NCBI GenBank assembly: GCA_017626555.1
Contig: JAGAIM010000004.1
Span: 1-64,000 of the forward strand
From: Bacteroidales bacterium
Lineage (GTDB): Bacteria; Bacteroidota; Bacteroidia; Bacteroidales; UBA932
DNA: 64,000 nt
Reading direction: 5' to 3'
Shown here: piece after piece, positions 52,155 through 60,161 of the stretch
Layout: each line of letters begins with the position of its first letter
Numbering within the stretch: the stretch's first letter is position 1
Translations under genes and position numbers: made by a program
The notes under the pieces: model-generated
Database searches by the model: none
The model's input: only the letters and a program-made list of their open reading frames with translations
What the model was told of the DNA's origin: nothing

Positions 52155-53774
52155 ATGAGAAAATATATTATAACCTTTTCAATGGCATTTGCCATAATAA
52201 CAGCCGCCAGCCATACAATTTCGGCACAATCACAGGACTTCAGACTGGGACAATGGAGCGAGATCCACAATTCAATCATAAAGGAACTCAACCGCTCATA
52301 CGTTGACTCATTACCTATCGACAGGATAATGAGAGCCGGAGTTGATGCAATGCTCGAAGAACTGGATCCTTACACCATCTATATCCCGGAAGAGGAGAAC
52401 GAAGATCTGCAGATGATGCTTTCCAAGACATACGGAGGCATCGGAGCGATCATTCATAAGAAGAAGGATGAAAATGTAATCATAAACGAGCCATACGCAG
52501 GATCACCTGCAGAAAAATATGGACTTCAGTGCGGAGACGAGATCATAGCGATCGACGGAGTGCCGACAAAAGGGCTTGAGACCAAGGAGAGCAGCGACAG
52601 GATGAAGGGGAAGCCCGGTACGACGGTCGTATTCAAGATAAAGAAGGTGCGCACAGGAGACACTCTGGACGTGCCGGTTGTGCGCGAGCGCATACATTTT
52701 CCTGATATCGAATATGCCGGTATGCTGGACGACACCACAGGATACATCCTCCAGACAGGATTCACTGAAAATGTATCCGGCGAAGTCAGGACAAAGTTCC
52801 AGGAACTGAAGAAACTGGGAATGAAGAGGCTCGTGCTGGATTTGCGCGGAAACGGGGGCGGACTTATGAGCGAGGCCATAGGTATCGTATCGCTTTTTGT
52901 GCCGAAAGGTTCATTGGTCGTGACTTCCAAAGGCAACACGGAAGAATCCGTGCAGGAATACCGGACACAAACCGAACCTATTGATACTCAGATGCCTGTC
53001 ATCGTCCTCATAGATTCCGGGTCGGCTTCTTCCTCAGAGATTGTATCCGGAGCACTTCAGGATATGGACAGAGCCACGATTATGGGCAAGAGGAGTTATG
53101 GAAAAGGACTTGTCCAGTCCATCAGGCCAATCCCTTACAATGGCCAGATCAAGGTCACTACCGCAAAGTATTATACGCCAAGCGGCAGATGCGTCCAGGC
53201 CATAGATTATTCCAACCGCAATGAGGACGGCAGCGTGGGGCATATTCCTGACTCCCTCACCAGGGAATTCAAGACAGCAAACGGGCGTATCGTCCGCGAC
53301 GGTGGCGGAATAACTCCGGATATCGAAATTGATTCACCTGACTACAGCAGACTAGTTTATGCCCTTGTATTAGGCGGGGTTCTGGATCAGTATGTTATCG
53401 ATTATGCAAGAAGGCACGACAGCATTCCTGAGGTTGACGACTTCCATTTCTCAGATGAGGATTTCGAGGATTTCATCCGCTTTGCAAAGACTCAGGACTT
53501 TGACTATCGCAGCAGCGCAAAGACCCTATACGACCAGATGAAGAAGGAATTGCAGAAAGACGGACTTGCAGAATCGATGAAGTCCGAACTTGATGCGCTC
53601 GAAAAAGCACTGGAAATGGACAAGGAAAGATTCATACGTCTCAAAAAGGATGAGATCATTCCTTTCATAGAGGAGGAACTTGCCACAAGGTATTGGTTCC
53701 AGGAGGTGGGAATAAAGGTACGCCTGCGTTATGATGAACAACTTAAGACCGCACTCACAAAACCGCTTATATGA
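52155..53774 (+). CDS. S41 family C-terminal processing protease
   Basis: Periplasmic serine protease of the Prc/CtpA type. From ATG 52155 the 539-residue protein begins with a signal (MRKYIITFSMAFAIITAASH, cleavage near TISAQ). A PDZ domain spans about 75-160 (GIGAIIHKKKDENVIINEPYAGSPA region), and the catalytic core has LDLRGNGGGL, the Ser in DSGSASSSE and the Lys in GKGLVQS. A Glu/Lys-rich helical C-terminal extension follows. ATG 52119 would add 12 residues but leaves almost no leader after the promoter motif. Confidence 0.93.
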   Translation: MRKYIITFSMAFAIITAASHTISAQSQDFRLGQWSEIHNSIIKELNRSYVDSLPIDRIMRAGVDAMLEELDPYTIYIPEEENEDLQMMLSKTYGGIGAIIHKKKDENVIINEPYAGSPAEKYGLQCGDEIIAIDGVPTKGLETKESSDRMKGKPGTTVVFKIKKVRTGDTLDVPVVRERIHFPDIEYAGMLDDTTGYILQTGFTENVSGEVRTKFQELKKLGMKRLVLDLRGNGGGLMSEAIGIVSLFVPKGSLVVTSKGNTEESVQEYRTQTEPIDTQMPVIVLIDSGSASSSEIVSGALQDMDRATIMGKRSYGKGLVQSIRPIPYNGQIKVTTAKYYTPSGRCVQAIDYSNRNEDGSVGHIPDSLTREFKTANGRIVRDGGGITPDIEIDSPDYSRLVYALVLGGVLDQYVIDYARRHDSIPEVDDFHFSDEDFEDFIRFAKTQDFDYRSSAKTLYDQMKKELQKDGLAESMKSELDALEKALEMDKERFIRLKKDEIIPFIEEELATRYWFQEVGIKVRLRYDEQLKTALTKPLI

Positions 53775-54409
53775 TTGTACTGTTTGATTTTGACGGCGTG
53801 ATAGTCGATACGGAATCACAATATACTGGATTCTGGAACAAGATGGGAGAGAAATATCTGGGACTGGAAAATTTCGGCCACACGATCAAAGGACAGACGC
53901 TTGTCCAGACATTCGGGAAATATTTCGACGGCAAGATTAAGGAACAAGGAGAAATTCTGCCGCTTTTGAATGATTTCGAAAGGGATATGACATACGGATA
54001 TGTACCTGGAGTGTATCAGTTTATGACCGGACTTAAAGAAGCCGGAATCAAGATGGCGATTGTCACAAGTTCGAACAATATCAAAATGGCAAATGCCTAT
54101 AAAGCGCACCCGGAACTGCTTGAAATCGTGGATGTGATCCTCACAAGCGAGCATTTTTCCAAATCCAAACCTGATCCGGAGTGCTTCCTGAAAGGTATGG
54201 AAGTCCTTGGAGGAAAGCCTGAGGAAACCATCATCTTCGAAGATTCATTCCACGGTATTGCAGCCGGCCGCGCCTCTGGAGCCAGAGTCATAGGTCTGAC
54301 TACAACCAACAATAGAGAGGCTCTTGCCCCCCTCTGTGATATGGTAATCGATGATTTCATAGGGTTGACCGTACAGGACATCATATTGCATCCTCATAAC
54401 TATCAATGA
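53771..54409 (+). CDS. HAD-superfamily phosphatase, beta-phosphoglucomutase-like
   Basis: A 212-residue HAD hydrolase with motif I FDFDGV (Asp6, Asp8), motif II VTSSN near residue 98, and motif III/IV KSKPDPE...EDSFHGI near 134-160. The helical cap between motifs I and II places it with the beta-phosphoglucomutase/phosphatase (subclass IA) group. The substrate is unknown. The ATG overlaps the protease stop (ATGA), so the two are translationally coupled. Confidence 0.9.
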   Translation: MIVLFDFDGVIVDTESQYTGFWNKMGEKYLGLENFGHTIKGQTLVQTFGKYFDGKIKEQGEILPLLNDFERDMTYGYVPGVYQFMTGLKEAGIKMAIVTSSNNIKMANAYKAHPELLEIVDVILTSEHFSKSKPDPECFLKGMEVLGGKPEETIIFEDSFHGIAAGRASGARVIGLTTTNNREALAPLCDMVIDDFIGLTVQDIILHPHNYQ

Positions 54410-54459
54410 CCTTCAGGATCCTATCTCCCGGAAAGGCAACTTCTGATCAGTGTTCTACA

Positions 54460-54523
54460 AAGCCTGCTGTGAGCGAGTGAAGCATTTCCATACGCTTCTG
54501 CGGAGCGAGCCACAGCAGGCTTG
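54460..54523. repeat. Palindromic module H, copy 3
   Basis: AAGCCTGCTGTGAGCGAGTG through CACAGCAGGCTTGG. It is preceded by CCCGGAAAGGCAACTTCTG (54428-54446), which also precedes the H copy at 56343. The whole gap 54410-55587 consists of this composite repeat and has no credible gene. Confidence 0.85.
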
Positions 54524-54610
54524 GTCTGTGTATGCTTGACTGATATTTTGATGTCTGGTCTGTATGTGTCCAGAGATCTGATTGATGGTTGGTGCTTTGT
54601 GTGGGTTTAT

Positions 54611-54722
54611 AGTTCTAGTGAACTTTCCTTGTCCCAAATTCACTAGAACTCCTCAAAAGCAGCAAAATCAGGCTTCAAATCAAGGTTCTAATGAATTTTG
54701 TGGCCATAATTCTCACTAGAAC
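54611..54722 (-). repeat. Composite repeat module M, copy B
   Basis: Same four alternating TTCTAGTGAA-type motifs as copies A1 and A2, in the opposite orientation, joined by a tail (54525-54610) to H at 54460-54523. Confidence 0.85.
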
Positions 54723-55164
54723 TGATTAGGTGATTCCTGTTCCGGTCATTTTGTCTTTCACAGGCCATATAAAAGGCCTTTTTTCTGGCCACGCTGTCAT
54801 TTTGATGTAAGCCGGCCAAGAAAACGCCTTTTACCCTGGCCGTGAGAGGGGTAAGTTGAAAGATAGTGACAATATGTGTCACGCCGGTAACTCGGAATCA
54901 CTGATCTTCGACGAGTCTCCTCCAAACATACACCTCTATTCCGTACAGACCGGCACAAAGCAGGCAGCGCAGCCTTCTGGCTGAACTGCGGAGCCTGCTT
55001 TGAACCGCTGGCCTTCGTATTTGCCAGCGGTGTTGCCTTGCACCTGATGCATTTTTGCTATGAAACCGCCCGCGGTACCCTTCAAGAACGGGGTACCTAG
55101 CGCACTTTCACAGGTTTAGTGCTCCAGGTCCCCAACTAATGAGGCGCTTCTCAAAGTATTTCTC
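54723..55164 (-). repeat. Large structured non-coding module L, copy B
   Basis: Inverse copy of 49849-50353, lacking about 65 bases present there. The twin GGCCA/TGGCC hairpins are retained near 54763-54842. The two copies agree at most positions by eye. Confidence 0.8.
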
Positions 55165-55177
55165 AGAAACGATCAAT

Positions 55178-55312
55178 CCTGCTGTGGCTCGCTTCGCAGT
55201 TCTAGTTAACGTTATCCTATCACAGATTCACTGGAACTCGTTAAAAACAGCAAAATTAACCTTCAAATCAAGGCTCCAGTGAGGATTAGGGGCGTGATTT
55301 TCACTGGAACTT
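55178..55312 (-). repeat. Partial H and degenerate M module
   Basis: 55178-55199 is half of an H palindrome (CCTGCTGTGGCTCGCTTCGC), followed by an M-like block to 55312 with decayed motifs (TTCTAGTTAA, TTCACTGGAACT, CTCCAGTGAG, TTCACTGGAACT). Bases 55313-55503 show no gene or clear repeat. Confidence 0.7.
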
Positions 55313-55503
55313 GCTCATAACAGATCAATCAAATAGTAGGATACGGAACTGTGTTCAGGTATGTAGCGGTGATACAAAAATATGATGATTTATGGTGCAC
55401 CGGTCAAGGGAAATGGACATTTTACATCTGGATCTGAACCAGTGCTACACGAATTCCCTGATTTGTGACACACCGTTTGCCTTATCAATGATGCAGATGA
55501 CAA

Positions 55504-55566
55504 TGCCTGCTGTGAGCGAGCGAAGCATATCCATACACTTCTGCGTAGCGAGCCACAGCAGGCTTG
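55504..55566. repeat. Palindromic module H, copy 5
   Basis: TGCCTGCTGTGAGCGAGCGA through CCACAGCAGGCTTGG, 22 bases after the stop of the ORF6N gene on the minus strand, so it may act as that gene's terminator. Confidence 0.8.
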
Positions 55567-55587
55567 GTCGGTGAATCCGGAATTCTG

Positions 55588-56169
55588 TTACTGTCCGGTC
55601 TTGAAGCCGATCTTCCGGGGTCTTGGCTGCGGTTCCCTTGCAGAGAGTGCTGCAATTGCTTGATATATATTGTCGATTTCCCGTCTGACATCTTCAGAAA
55701 GGTCATTTATCGCCTCGAGGTTGTCCTCATCATTTCTTTCCAGCAACAGAAGTTTTGCTCTGATTGCTTCAAGTTCCGCAGAGATTGACTGTCTAGAATA
55801 TATCTGTTGCCTGACAGAAACAAAAGTCCGCATTATCCTTATGTTGATGGCAATGGCAGTTTCAGAGCGCAATACGCTACTGAGCATTGCTACTCCCTGT
55901 TCGGTGAATGCGTAAGGCATATATTTCAGATGCTTGCCGCGCTCTGGGTTTAAGGTCACAATCTGTGACCTTAAACACTCCTCAAGAGTCAATTGAAACA
56001 TAAAATCTTCCGGAAATCTTTTGCTGTTCCTTTTCACTGCTTGGTTCAGAACCTTTGTTTCTACTCCATATAATCGTGCCAGGTTCCGATCCAATATAAC
56101 CTTCTTTCCCCTAATCTCATAAATCATAGATTCGATTTCCGAATAGGTCAATTCAAATTCATTTTCCAT
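55588..56169 (-). CDS. ORF6N domain protein
   Basis: A 193-residue protein with an N-terminal ORF6N domain (about 8-95): IESMIYEIRGKKVILDRNLARLYGVETK, LNQAVKRNSKRFPEDFMFQL and the YMPYAFTEQGVAMLSSVL segment. ORF6N is a KilA-N-related, probably DNA-binding domain common in phages and in Bacteroidota chromosomes; a coiled-coil tail with Glu/Arg follows. It sits inside the composite repeat cluster and has a long, hairpin-rich leader. Whether it acts on the repeats, or is a phage remnant, cannot be told. Confidence 0.9.
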   Translation of the reverse strand: MENEFELTYSEIESMIYEIRGKKVILDRNLARLYGVETKVLNQAVKRNSKRFPEDFMFQLTLEECLRSQIVTLNPERGKHLKYMPYAFTEQGVAMLSSVLRSETAIAINIRIMRTFVSVRQQIYSRQSISAELEAIRAKLLLLERNDEDNLEAINDLSEDVRREIDNIYQAIAALSAREPQPRPRKIGFKTGQ

Positions 56170-56202
56170 ACTTTTGAAACTTTAATGCAGCCGTATAAAA
56201 AC

Positions 56203-56246
56203 AAAAAAACGCAATACAGGCTATACGACTATACCTATATCGCGTT
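56203..56246 (-). terminator. Intrinsic terminator within the ORF6N leader (possible attenuator)
   Basis: On the minus strand AACGCGATATAGGTATA pairs with TATAGCCTGTATTGCGTT (two G-U wobbles and a one-base bulge, GTCG loop), followed by seven T. It lies between the promoter at 56323-56293 and the ORF6N start at 56169. An upstream GTGGGA/TCCCAC hairpin (about 56247-56275) could compete or combine with it. Confidence 0.75.
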
Positions 56247-56292
56247 GTGGGACTCTTTTCGTTTTCCATCCCACGGTGTTCAGACTTGACTG

Positions 56293-56323
56293 CAAATATA
56301 TCCAAAATATCCCGGAAAGGCAA
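56293..56323 (-). promoter_or_regulatory. Promoter upstream of the ORF6N gene
   Basis: TTG (56323-56321) and TATATTTG (56300-56293) on the minus strand, 20 bases apart. The TTG lies in the CCCGGAAAGGCAACTTCTG sequence shared with 54428-54446. Confidence 0.7.
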
Positions 56324-56342
56324 CTTCTGGTCAATCTTATGC

Positions 56343-56408
56343 AAAGCCTGCTGTGAGCGAGTGAAGCATATCCCAATGCTTCTGCGGAGCGAGCCACAGC
56401 AGGCTTGG
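56343..56408. repeat. Palindromic module H, copy 6
   Basis: AAGCCTGCTGTGAGCGAGTG through CCACAGCAGGCTTGG, with a slightly changed loop. Its tail (56409-56471) leads to module M at 56472. Confidence 0.85.
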
Positions 56409-56471
56409 CCCGTGAATGGTTGATTGATACCTCGATGTCTGATTGACGGTTGCTGATTTGTGTGGGCTTAT

Positions 56472-56584
56472 GGTTCTAGTGAACCTTCGGCCCCTCTCAT
56501 TCACCAGAACTCATCAAAAGCAGCAAAATCAGACTTAAAAACGAGGTTCTAGTGAGGCTTGTGGTCATAACCTTCACCAGAATC
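56472..56584 (-). repeat. Composite repeat module M, copy C
   Basis: GGTTCTAGTGAAC, TTCACCAGAACT, GGTTCTAGTGAGG and CTTCACCAGAATC in the same spacing as the other M copies. No L module is attached here. Confidence 0.85.
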
Positions 56585-56608
56585 GGTTGAAATCACATTG
56601 AGAGATAC

Positions 56609-56675
56609 ACAATACCGCCTGTGAGCGAAGGAAGCATTACCCTTTTTCTGCTTCCTGAGCCACAGGCGGTATTGT
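56609..56675 (-). terminator. Diverged H-type hairpin at the end of the U32 gene
   Basis: ACAATACCGCCTGTG (56609-56623) pairs perfectly with CACAGGCGGTATTGT (56661-56675), and an inner AGGAAGCA/TGCTTCCT stem continues it. The order CTGTGAGCGA...GAAGCA...TGCTTC...GAGCCACAG is that of module H with changed outer arms. It is 12 bases past the stop of the minus-strand U32 gene and probably ends its transcript. Confidence 0.7.
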
Positions 56676-56687
56676 ATAGATAATTGT

Positions 56688-58094
56688 CTAGGCTTCCGGC
56701 CAGATATATACCTTGTCGGATCGGCGCAGGCGGGTCTCCTCGATGGCGCGGCAGGCATTCTCGCTGCAGCCGTCTCCGCATAGGCCGAGGTCTTCCTCTC
56801 GCGCTCCCGGAACCACTTTACTCCAGTCAATAGGAATCGAGCAATAGACACCCTTGCCGGCTTCCTGGACAGGTTTCAGATCGACGCGTATTTCCGGAAC
56901 GGTGTATTCCACGCAGCCGGATGTCGGGCCTATTATGAGTATCTTGTCGCCTACCTTGAGCGGATTGGATTCCACCAGGATTTCGGCTACTCCAAGCCTG
57001 CCGAACCAGTTGGTTACCTTGCCGCAGTATGCCTTCTTGCGTGTCGCCGTACTTCCGTAAACATCGCACCACTCTCCGAGGCGTGCTCCCTGGTAGTATC
57101 CGTCCCAGAAACCTCTGTTGAAAACTTCCTCCAGTTCTTTCTTGAATGATGCTCCAAGTTCCGCCGTATATGTGCCGTTACATACGGCATCTGCAGCGCG
57201 GCGGTAGCAGGAGGCCACTCTCTTCACATATTCGGCAGAGCGTGCACGTCCCTCAATCTTGAACACGGTGACTCCAGCATCGATGATCTTGTCCATAAAC
57301 TCTATGGTACACAGATCCTTAGGAGACATTATATACTTGTTGTCTATCTCAAGTTCCATCCCGGTCTCCCTGTCCTGAACCTTATATGCCCTGCGGCACA
57401 ATTGATAGCAGGAACCTCTGTTGGCTGATGCTCCGTATTCGTGAAGGCTCAGGTAGCACTTGCCTGAAATGGCCATACACAATGCTCCGTGGGCGAACAT
57501 CTCTATCTCGACGATACGGCCTGAAGGACCGCATATCTGCTCCTGGTCGATGATCCTCTTGATCTCCTTTACCTGCCCGAGATTCAGTTCGCGTGCCAGC
57601 ACGATCACATCGGCGAACTGGGCATAGAATCGCAGCGCCTCGACATTGGAAATGCTCAACTGAGTGGAAATATGCACTTCCACTCCTATCTGACGGGCAT
57701 AGAGGATGGCAGCCATATCGGAAGCGATCACGGCTGTGATGCCGGCCTCCTTTGCGGCATCCAGAGTACGCCTCATATCTTCCAGATCCTCTCCGAAAAG
57801 TGCGATGTTGAGAGTCAGATATGTCTTTACATTATGCTCTGAACAGATGCGCACGATTTCCGCGAGGTCTGTCATCTTGAAATTGTTGGCAGAGTGCGAC
57901 CTCATATTCAGTTTCTCCACACCGAAATATACCGAGTCGGCGCCACCCTGGATTGCTGCGTGCAGGCATTCGAAATTACCTGCAGGTGCCATTATTTCCA
58001 AAGTATGCCTGTCGGCTGCTTCGATGTCTGAAGACATCTCGCTGACGCGAACGGCACGGCGCTGGTGCGCCTTGTTATCTATGATGTTCTCCAT
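56688..58094 (-). CDS. Peptidase U32 family protein, TrhP/YegQ-like
   Basis: A 468-residue protein. The N-terminal U32 TIM-barrel-like domain has LEIMAPAGNFECLHAAIQGGADSVYFG and HNVKTYLTLNIALFGED; the signature EIEMFAHGALCMAISGKCYLS and GASANRGSCYQLCRRAY contains the conserved Cys residues thought to bind an Fe-S cluster. The C-terminal domain (from about 350) ends in a Cys-containing LCGDGCSENACR and KVYIWPEA. TrhP hydroxylates tRNA uridine-34 with prephenate; the assignment here is by family only. The start overlaps the stop of the upstream polyprenyl synthase (TAATG). Confidence 0.87.
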   Translation of the reverse strand: MENIIDNKAHQRRAVRVSEMSSDIEAADRHTLEIMAPAGNFECLHAAIQGGADSVYFGVEKLNMRSHSANNFKMTDLAEIVRICSEHNVKTYLTLNIALFGEDLEDMRRTLDAAKEAGITAVIASDMAAILYARQIGVEVHISTQLSISNVEALRFYAQFADVIVLARELNLGQVKEIKRIIDQEQICGPSGRIVEIEMFAHGALCMAISGKCYLSLHEYGASANRGSCYQLCRRAYKVQDRETGMELEIDNKYIMSPKDLCTIEFMDKIIDAGVTVFKIEGRARSAEYVKRVASCYRRAADAVCNGTYTAELGASFKKELEEVFNRGFWDGYYQGARLGEWCDVYGSTATRKKAYCGKVTNWFGRLGVAEILVESNPLKVGDKILIIGPTSGCVEYTVPEIRVDLKPVQEAGKGVYCSIPIDWSKVVPGAREEDLGLCGDGCSENACRAIEETRLRRSDKVYIWPEA

Positions 58095-59077
58095 TATTTT
58101 GTTCTTCCTATAAGTTTCTTAGCGTAGTTTTCCAGAAGAGCGTATGCTTCCGGCTTGAGACCCAGTCCGCGAGCGTGTTCCATAGCCCGGCTGTGGAACC
58201 TTGTGATTTCCGCCTTGGCCTCTTCTCCGATATTCAGGTCGTCATATATCGCCTTGACAGTCTGGATCTTGTCCTCTTTTTCTTCTTCGGTTCCGACAGG
58301 CATTGCCATAGCGGCAATAAGTTCCGCACGTCTGTCTTCCGCTTTTTCGAATGCCCTGGTCATAAGCCAACTCTTCTTGTTGTTCACAATGTCGCCGCCT
58401 ATTGCCTTGCCGAATATCGCAGGATCACCGTAAGTGTCCAGCCAGTCATCAGCAATCTGGAATGCCAGACCGAGGTCATATCCATATCTGTACAATGATT
58501 CGCAATCGGTTTCTGAGGCACCGGCGATGATGGCTCCCATTTTTGCCGCGCAGGCTATCAGGACGGCTGTCTTGAGGCCTATCATCTTGAGATAGTCCGA
58601 TATAGGAACACATTCAAGATCCTCGAAATCCATATCGTACTGCTGCCCTTCACACACCTCTGCGGCTGTCTTTGAAAACAGTTCCAGTGCCTCAGGAAGC
58701 ACTTCTGCCGGTGCTTTTGCTATGAGTTTGTAACTTTCGATAGACATAACATCTCCCGAAAGGATGGCCGTATTTTCGTCCCATTTCCGATATACGGTAG
58801 GCACTCCGCGGCGCACATCCGCCTTATCCATAATATCATCGTGGATAAGGGTGAAACTGTGGAATACTTCAAGAGCAGCGGCGGGAGAGAGGATATCCTT
58901 GCAGAACTCATCCTTGTACAATGCGTATGTAGTCAGACAGAGTCTGGGACGGATACGCTTTCCTCCGATTTCCATCATATATCTCAACGGATCATACAGT
59001 CCTGCAGGTTCGGCAGTGAATGTCAGATTGTCGAACAACTCCTTCAGAGCGTCATTGATATGTTTTTCCTGTATCAT
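58094..59077 (-). CDS. Polyprenyl (farnesyl/geranylgeranyl) diphosphate synthase
   Basis: A 327-residue trans-prenyltransferase. The first Asp-rich motif DDIMD is at 80-84 (LIHDDIMDKADVRRG) and the second is DDWLD near 212 (QIADDWLDTYGD); GGKRIRPRL (39-47) is also typical. Product length (C15-C20 or longer) cannot be told: the residues before the first motif (VFHSFTL) suggest a short to medium chain. First gene of a two-gene run with the U32 protein; TATCTTTG on the minus strand (59103-59096) lies upstream. Confidence 0.92.
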   Translation of the reverse strand: MIQEKHINDALKELFDNLTFTAEPAGLYDPLRYMMEIGGKRIRPRLCLTTYALYKDEFCKDILSPAAALEVFHSFTLIHDDIMDKADVRRGVPTVYRKWDENTAILSGDVMSIESYKLIAKAPAEVLPEALELFSKTAAEVCEGQQYDMDFEDLECVPISDYLKMIGLKTAVLIACAAKMGAIIAGASETDCESLYRYGYDLGLAFQIADDWLDTYGDPAIFGKAIGGDIVNNKKSWLMTRAFEKAEDRRAELIAAMAMPVGTEEEKEDKIQTVKAIYDDLNIGEEAKAEITRFHSRAMEHARGLGLKPEAYALLENYAKKLIGRTK

Positions 59078-59095
59078 AATTGTGTCTATATCCTA

Positions 59096-59132
59096 CAAAG
59101 ATAATGATAAAAACGGAAATTCTTTATCTTTG
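59096..59132. promoter_or_regulatory. Divergent -7 elements of the prenyltransferase and rsgA
   Basis: TATCTTTG occurs on the minus strand (59103-59096) and on the plus strand (59125-59132), 21 bases apart. TTG boxes are weak for both. Confidence 0.5.
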
Positions 59133-59154
59133 CATTTCAAACAATGAACAGTAT

Positions 59155-60132
59155 ATGACAATCAAGGGACAGGCAACGGTTGTAAAACATACGGGAAGCC
59201 ATTATCTGCTTTCGGAACTCCCTCAGTGGAATCTGTTTCCGGCGGTGCTCAGAGGAAAGATAAGACTCAAGGGAAGCACGGCTACAAATCCTGTGGCTGT
59301 AGGCGATATCGTGAATTATGAGGCTGATGTTCCGGAGGACGCTCCGGCAGGAGGACTCAACGGATATGTGACCTTGGAGAATGCTGCGGTTATAACGTCA
59401 GTCGAGCCGCGTAAGAATTACATCATCCGCAAATCCACCAATCTTTCCCGTCAGTCACATATCATTGCGGCCAATCTTGACCGTGCATTCATCATAGCGA
59501 CCATAGACTATCCTGAGATAAAACTTCCGTTTCTTGACCGTCTGCTCGTAACCTGTGAGGTGTATAATGTGCCGGTGACCATAGTCCTTAACAAAGTCGA
59601 TCTTTATCGTGAGTCACATAAGGAAATGCTGGAGGCTTTTCACGAGATATATGAGGGAGCCGGATATCCTGTGATGGAGGTTTCGGCTCTGACCGGAGAG
59701 GGGATTGAGGCCCTCAGGGATGCCTGCAAGGGCAATGTGTCCCTGTTTTCAGGTGTATCCGGCGTGGGTAAGTCATCGCTTATCAAGGCTCTTGACCCTT
59801 CGCTCGATCCTCGAGTAGGAGAGATTTCCGATGCGCATCTTCAGGGAAAACATACCACAACCTTTTATGAAATGTATGCTCTCTCGTCCGGAGGCTTCAT
59901 AGTTGATACCCCGGGTCTGCGTGGTTTCGGTCTTGTTGACTTGAAAAAGGAGGAAATCGCTCTGTATTTTCCCGAAATGCTGAAGGCTTCGGAAGGATGC
60001 CGCTTCACCCCTTGCACTCATACACACGAGCCGGGATGTGCTGTGAAAGAGGCTGTAGAGGCTGGCGAAATCAGTTATGACAGGTATTCTTCATATCTGG
60101 GAATGTTGGATGAGGAGGGCAAATACAGGTAG
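59155..60132 (+). CDS. rsgA: Ribosome small subunit-dependent GTPase RsgA
   Basis: Late 30S assembly GTPase. The 325-residue protein has an OB domain (1-90), a circularly permuted G-domain with NKVD (146-149) before the P-loop SGVSGVGKSS (about 199-208) and DTPGLRGFGL (251-260), and a zinc knuckle (GCRFTPCTHTHEPGC). ATG 59155 starts the family-typical MTIKGQATVVKHTGSHY; the longer frame from 59080 crosses the promoter and is not used. Confidence 0.96.
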   Translation: MTIKGQATVVKHTGSHYLLSELPQWNLFPAVLRGKIRLKGSTATNPVAVGDIVNYEADVPEDAPAGGLNGYVTLENAAVITSVEPRKNYIIRKSTNLSRQSHIIAANLDRAFIIATIDYPEIKLPFLDRLLVTCEVYNVPVTIVLNKVDLYRESHKEMLEAFHEIYEGAGYPVMEVSALTGEGIEALRDACKGNVSLFSGVSGVGKSSLIKALDPSLDPRVGEISDAHLQGKHTTTFYEMYALSSGGFIVDTPGLRGFGLVDLKKEEIALYFPEMLKASEGCRFTPCTHTHEPGCAVKEAVEAGEISYDRYSSYLGMLDEEGKYR

Positions 60133-60161
60133 TTCTCATCCTGAACGCAGTGAACTTTTCA

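Noticed and set aside
54688..54882. 64-residue minus-strand frame in L copy B as a gene
   Set aside because: It overlaps strongly structured repeat DNA, and only high-identity copies are available, so coding is not supported; kept as an open question in the findings.
55392..55574. 60-residue plus-strand frame before the H copy at 55504
   Set aside because: It runs through the palindrome and shows no domain or promoter.
55588..56169. Prophage
   Set aside because: ORF6N occurs in phages, but no other phage gene is near; the neighbours are housekeeping genes and repeats.
49473..56690. CRISPR array in the repeat region
   Set aside because: Repeats are few, long, palindromic and in both orientations, without regular spacers or cas genes.
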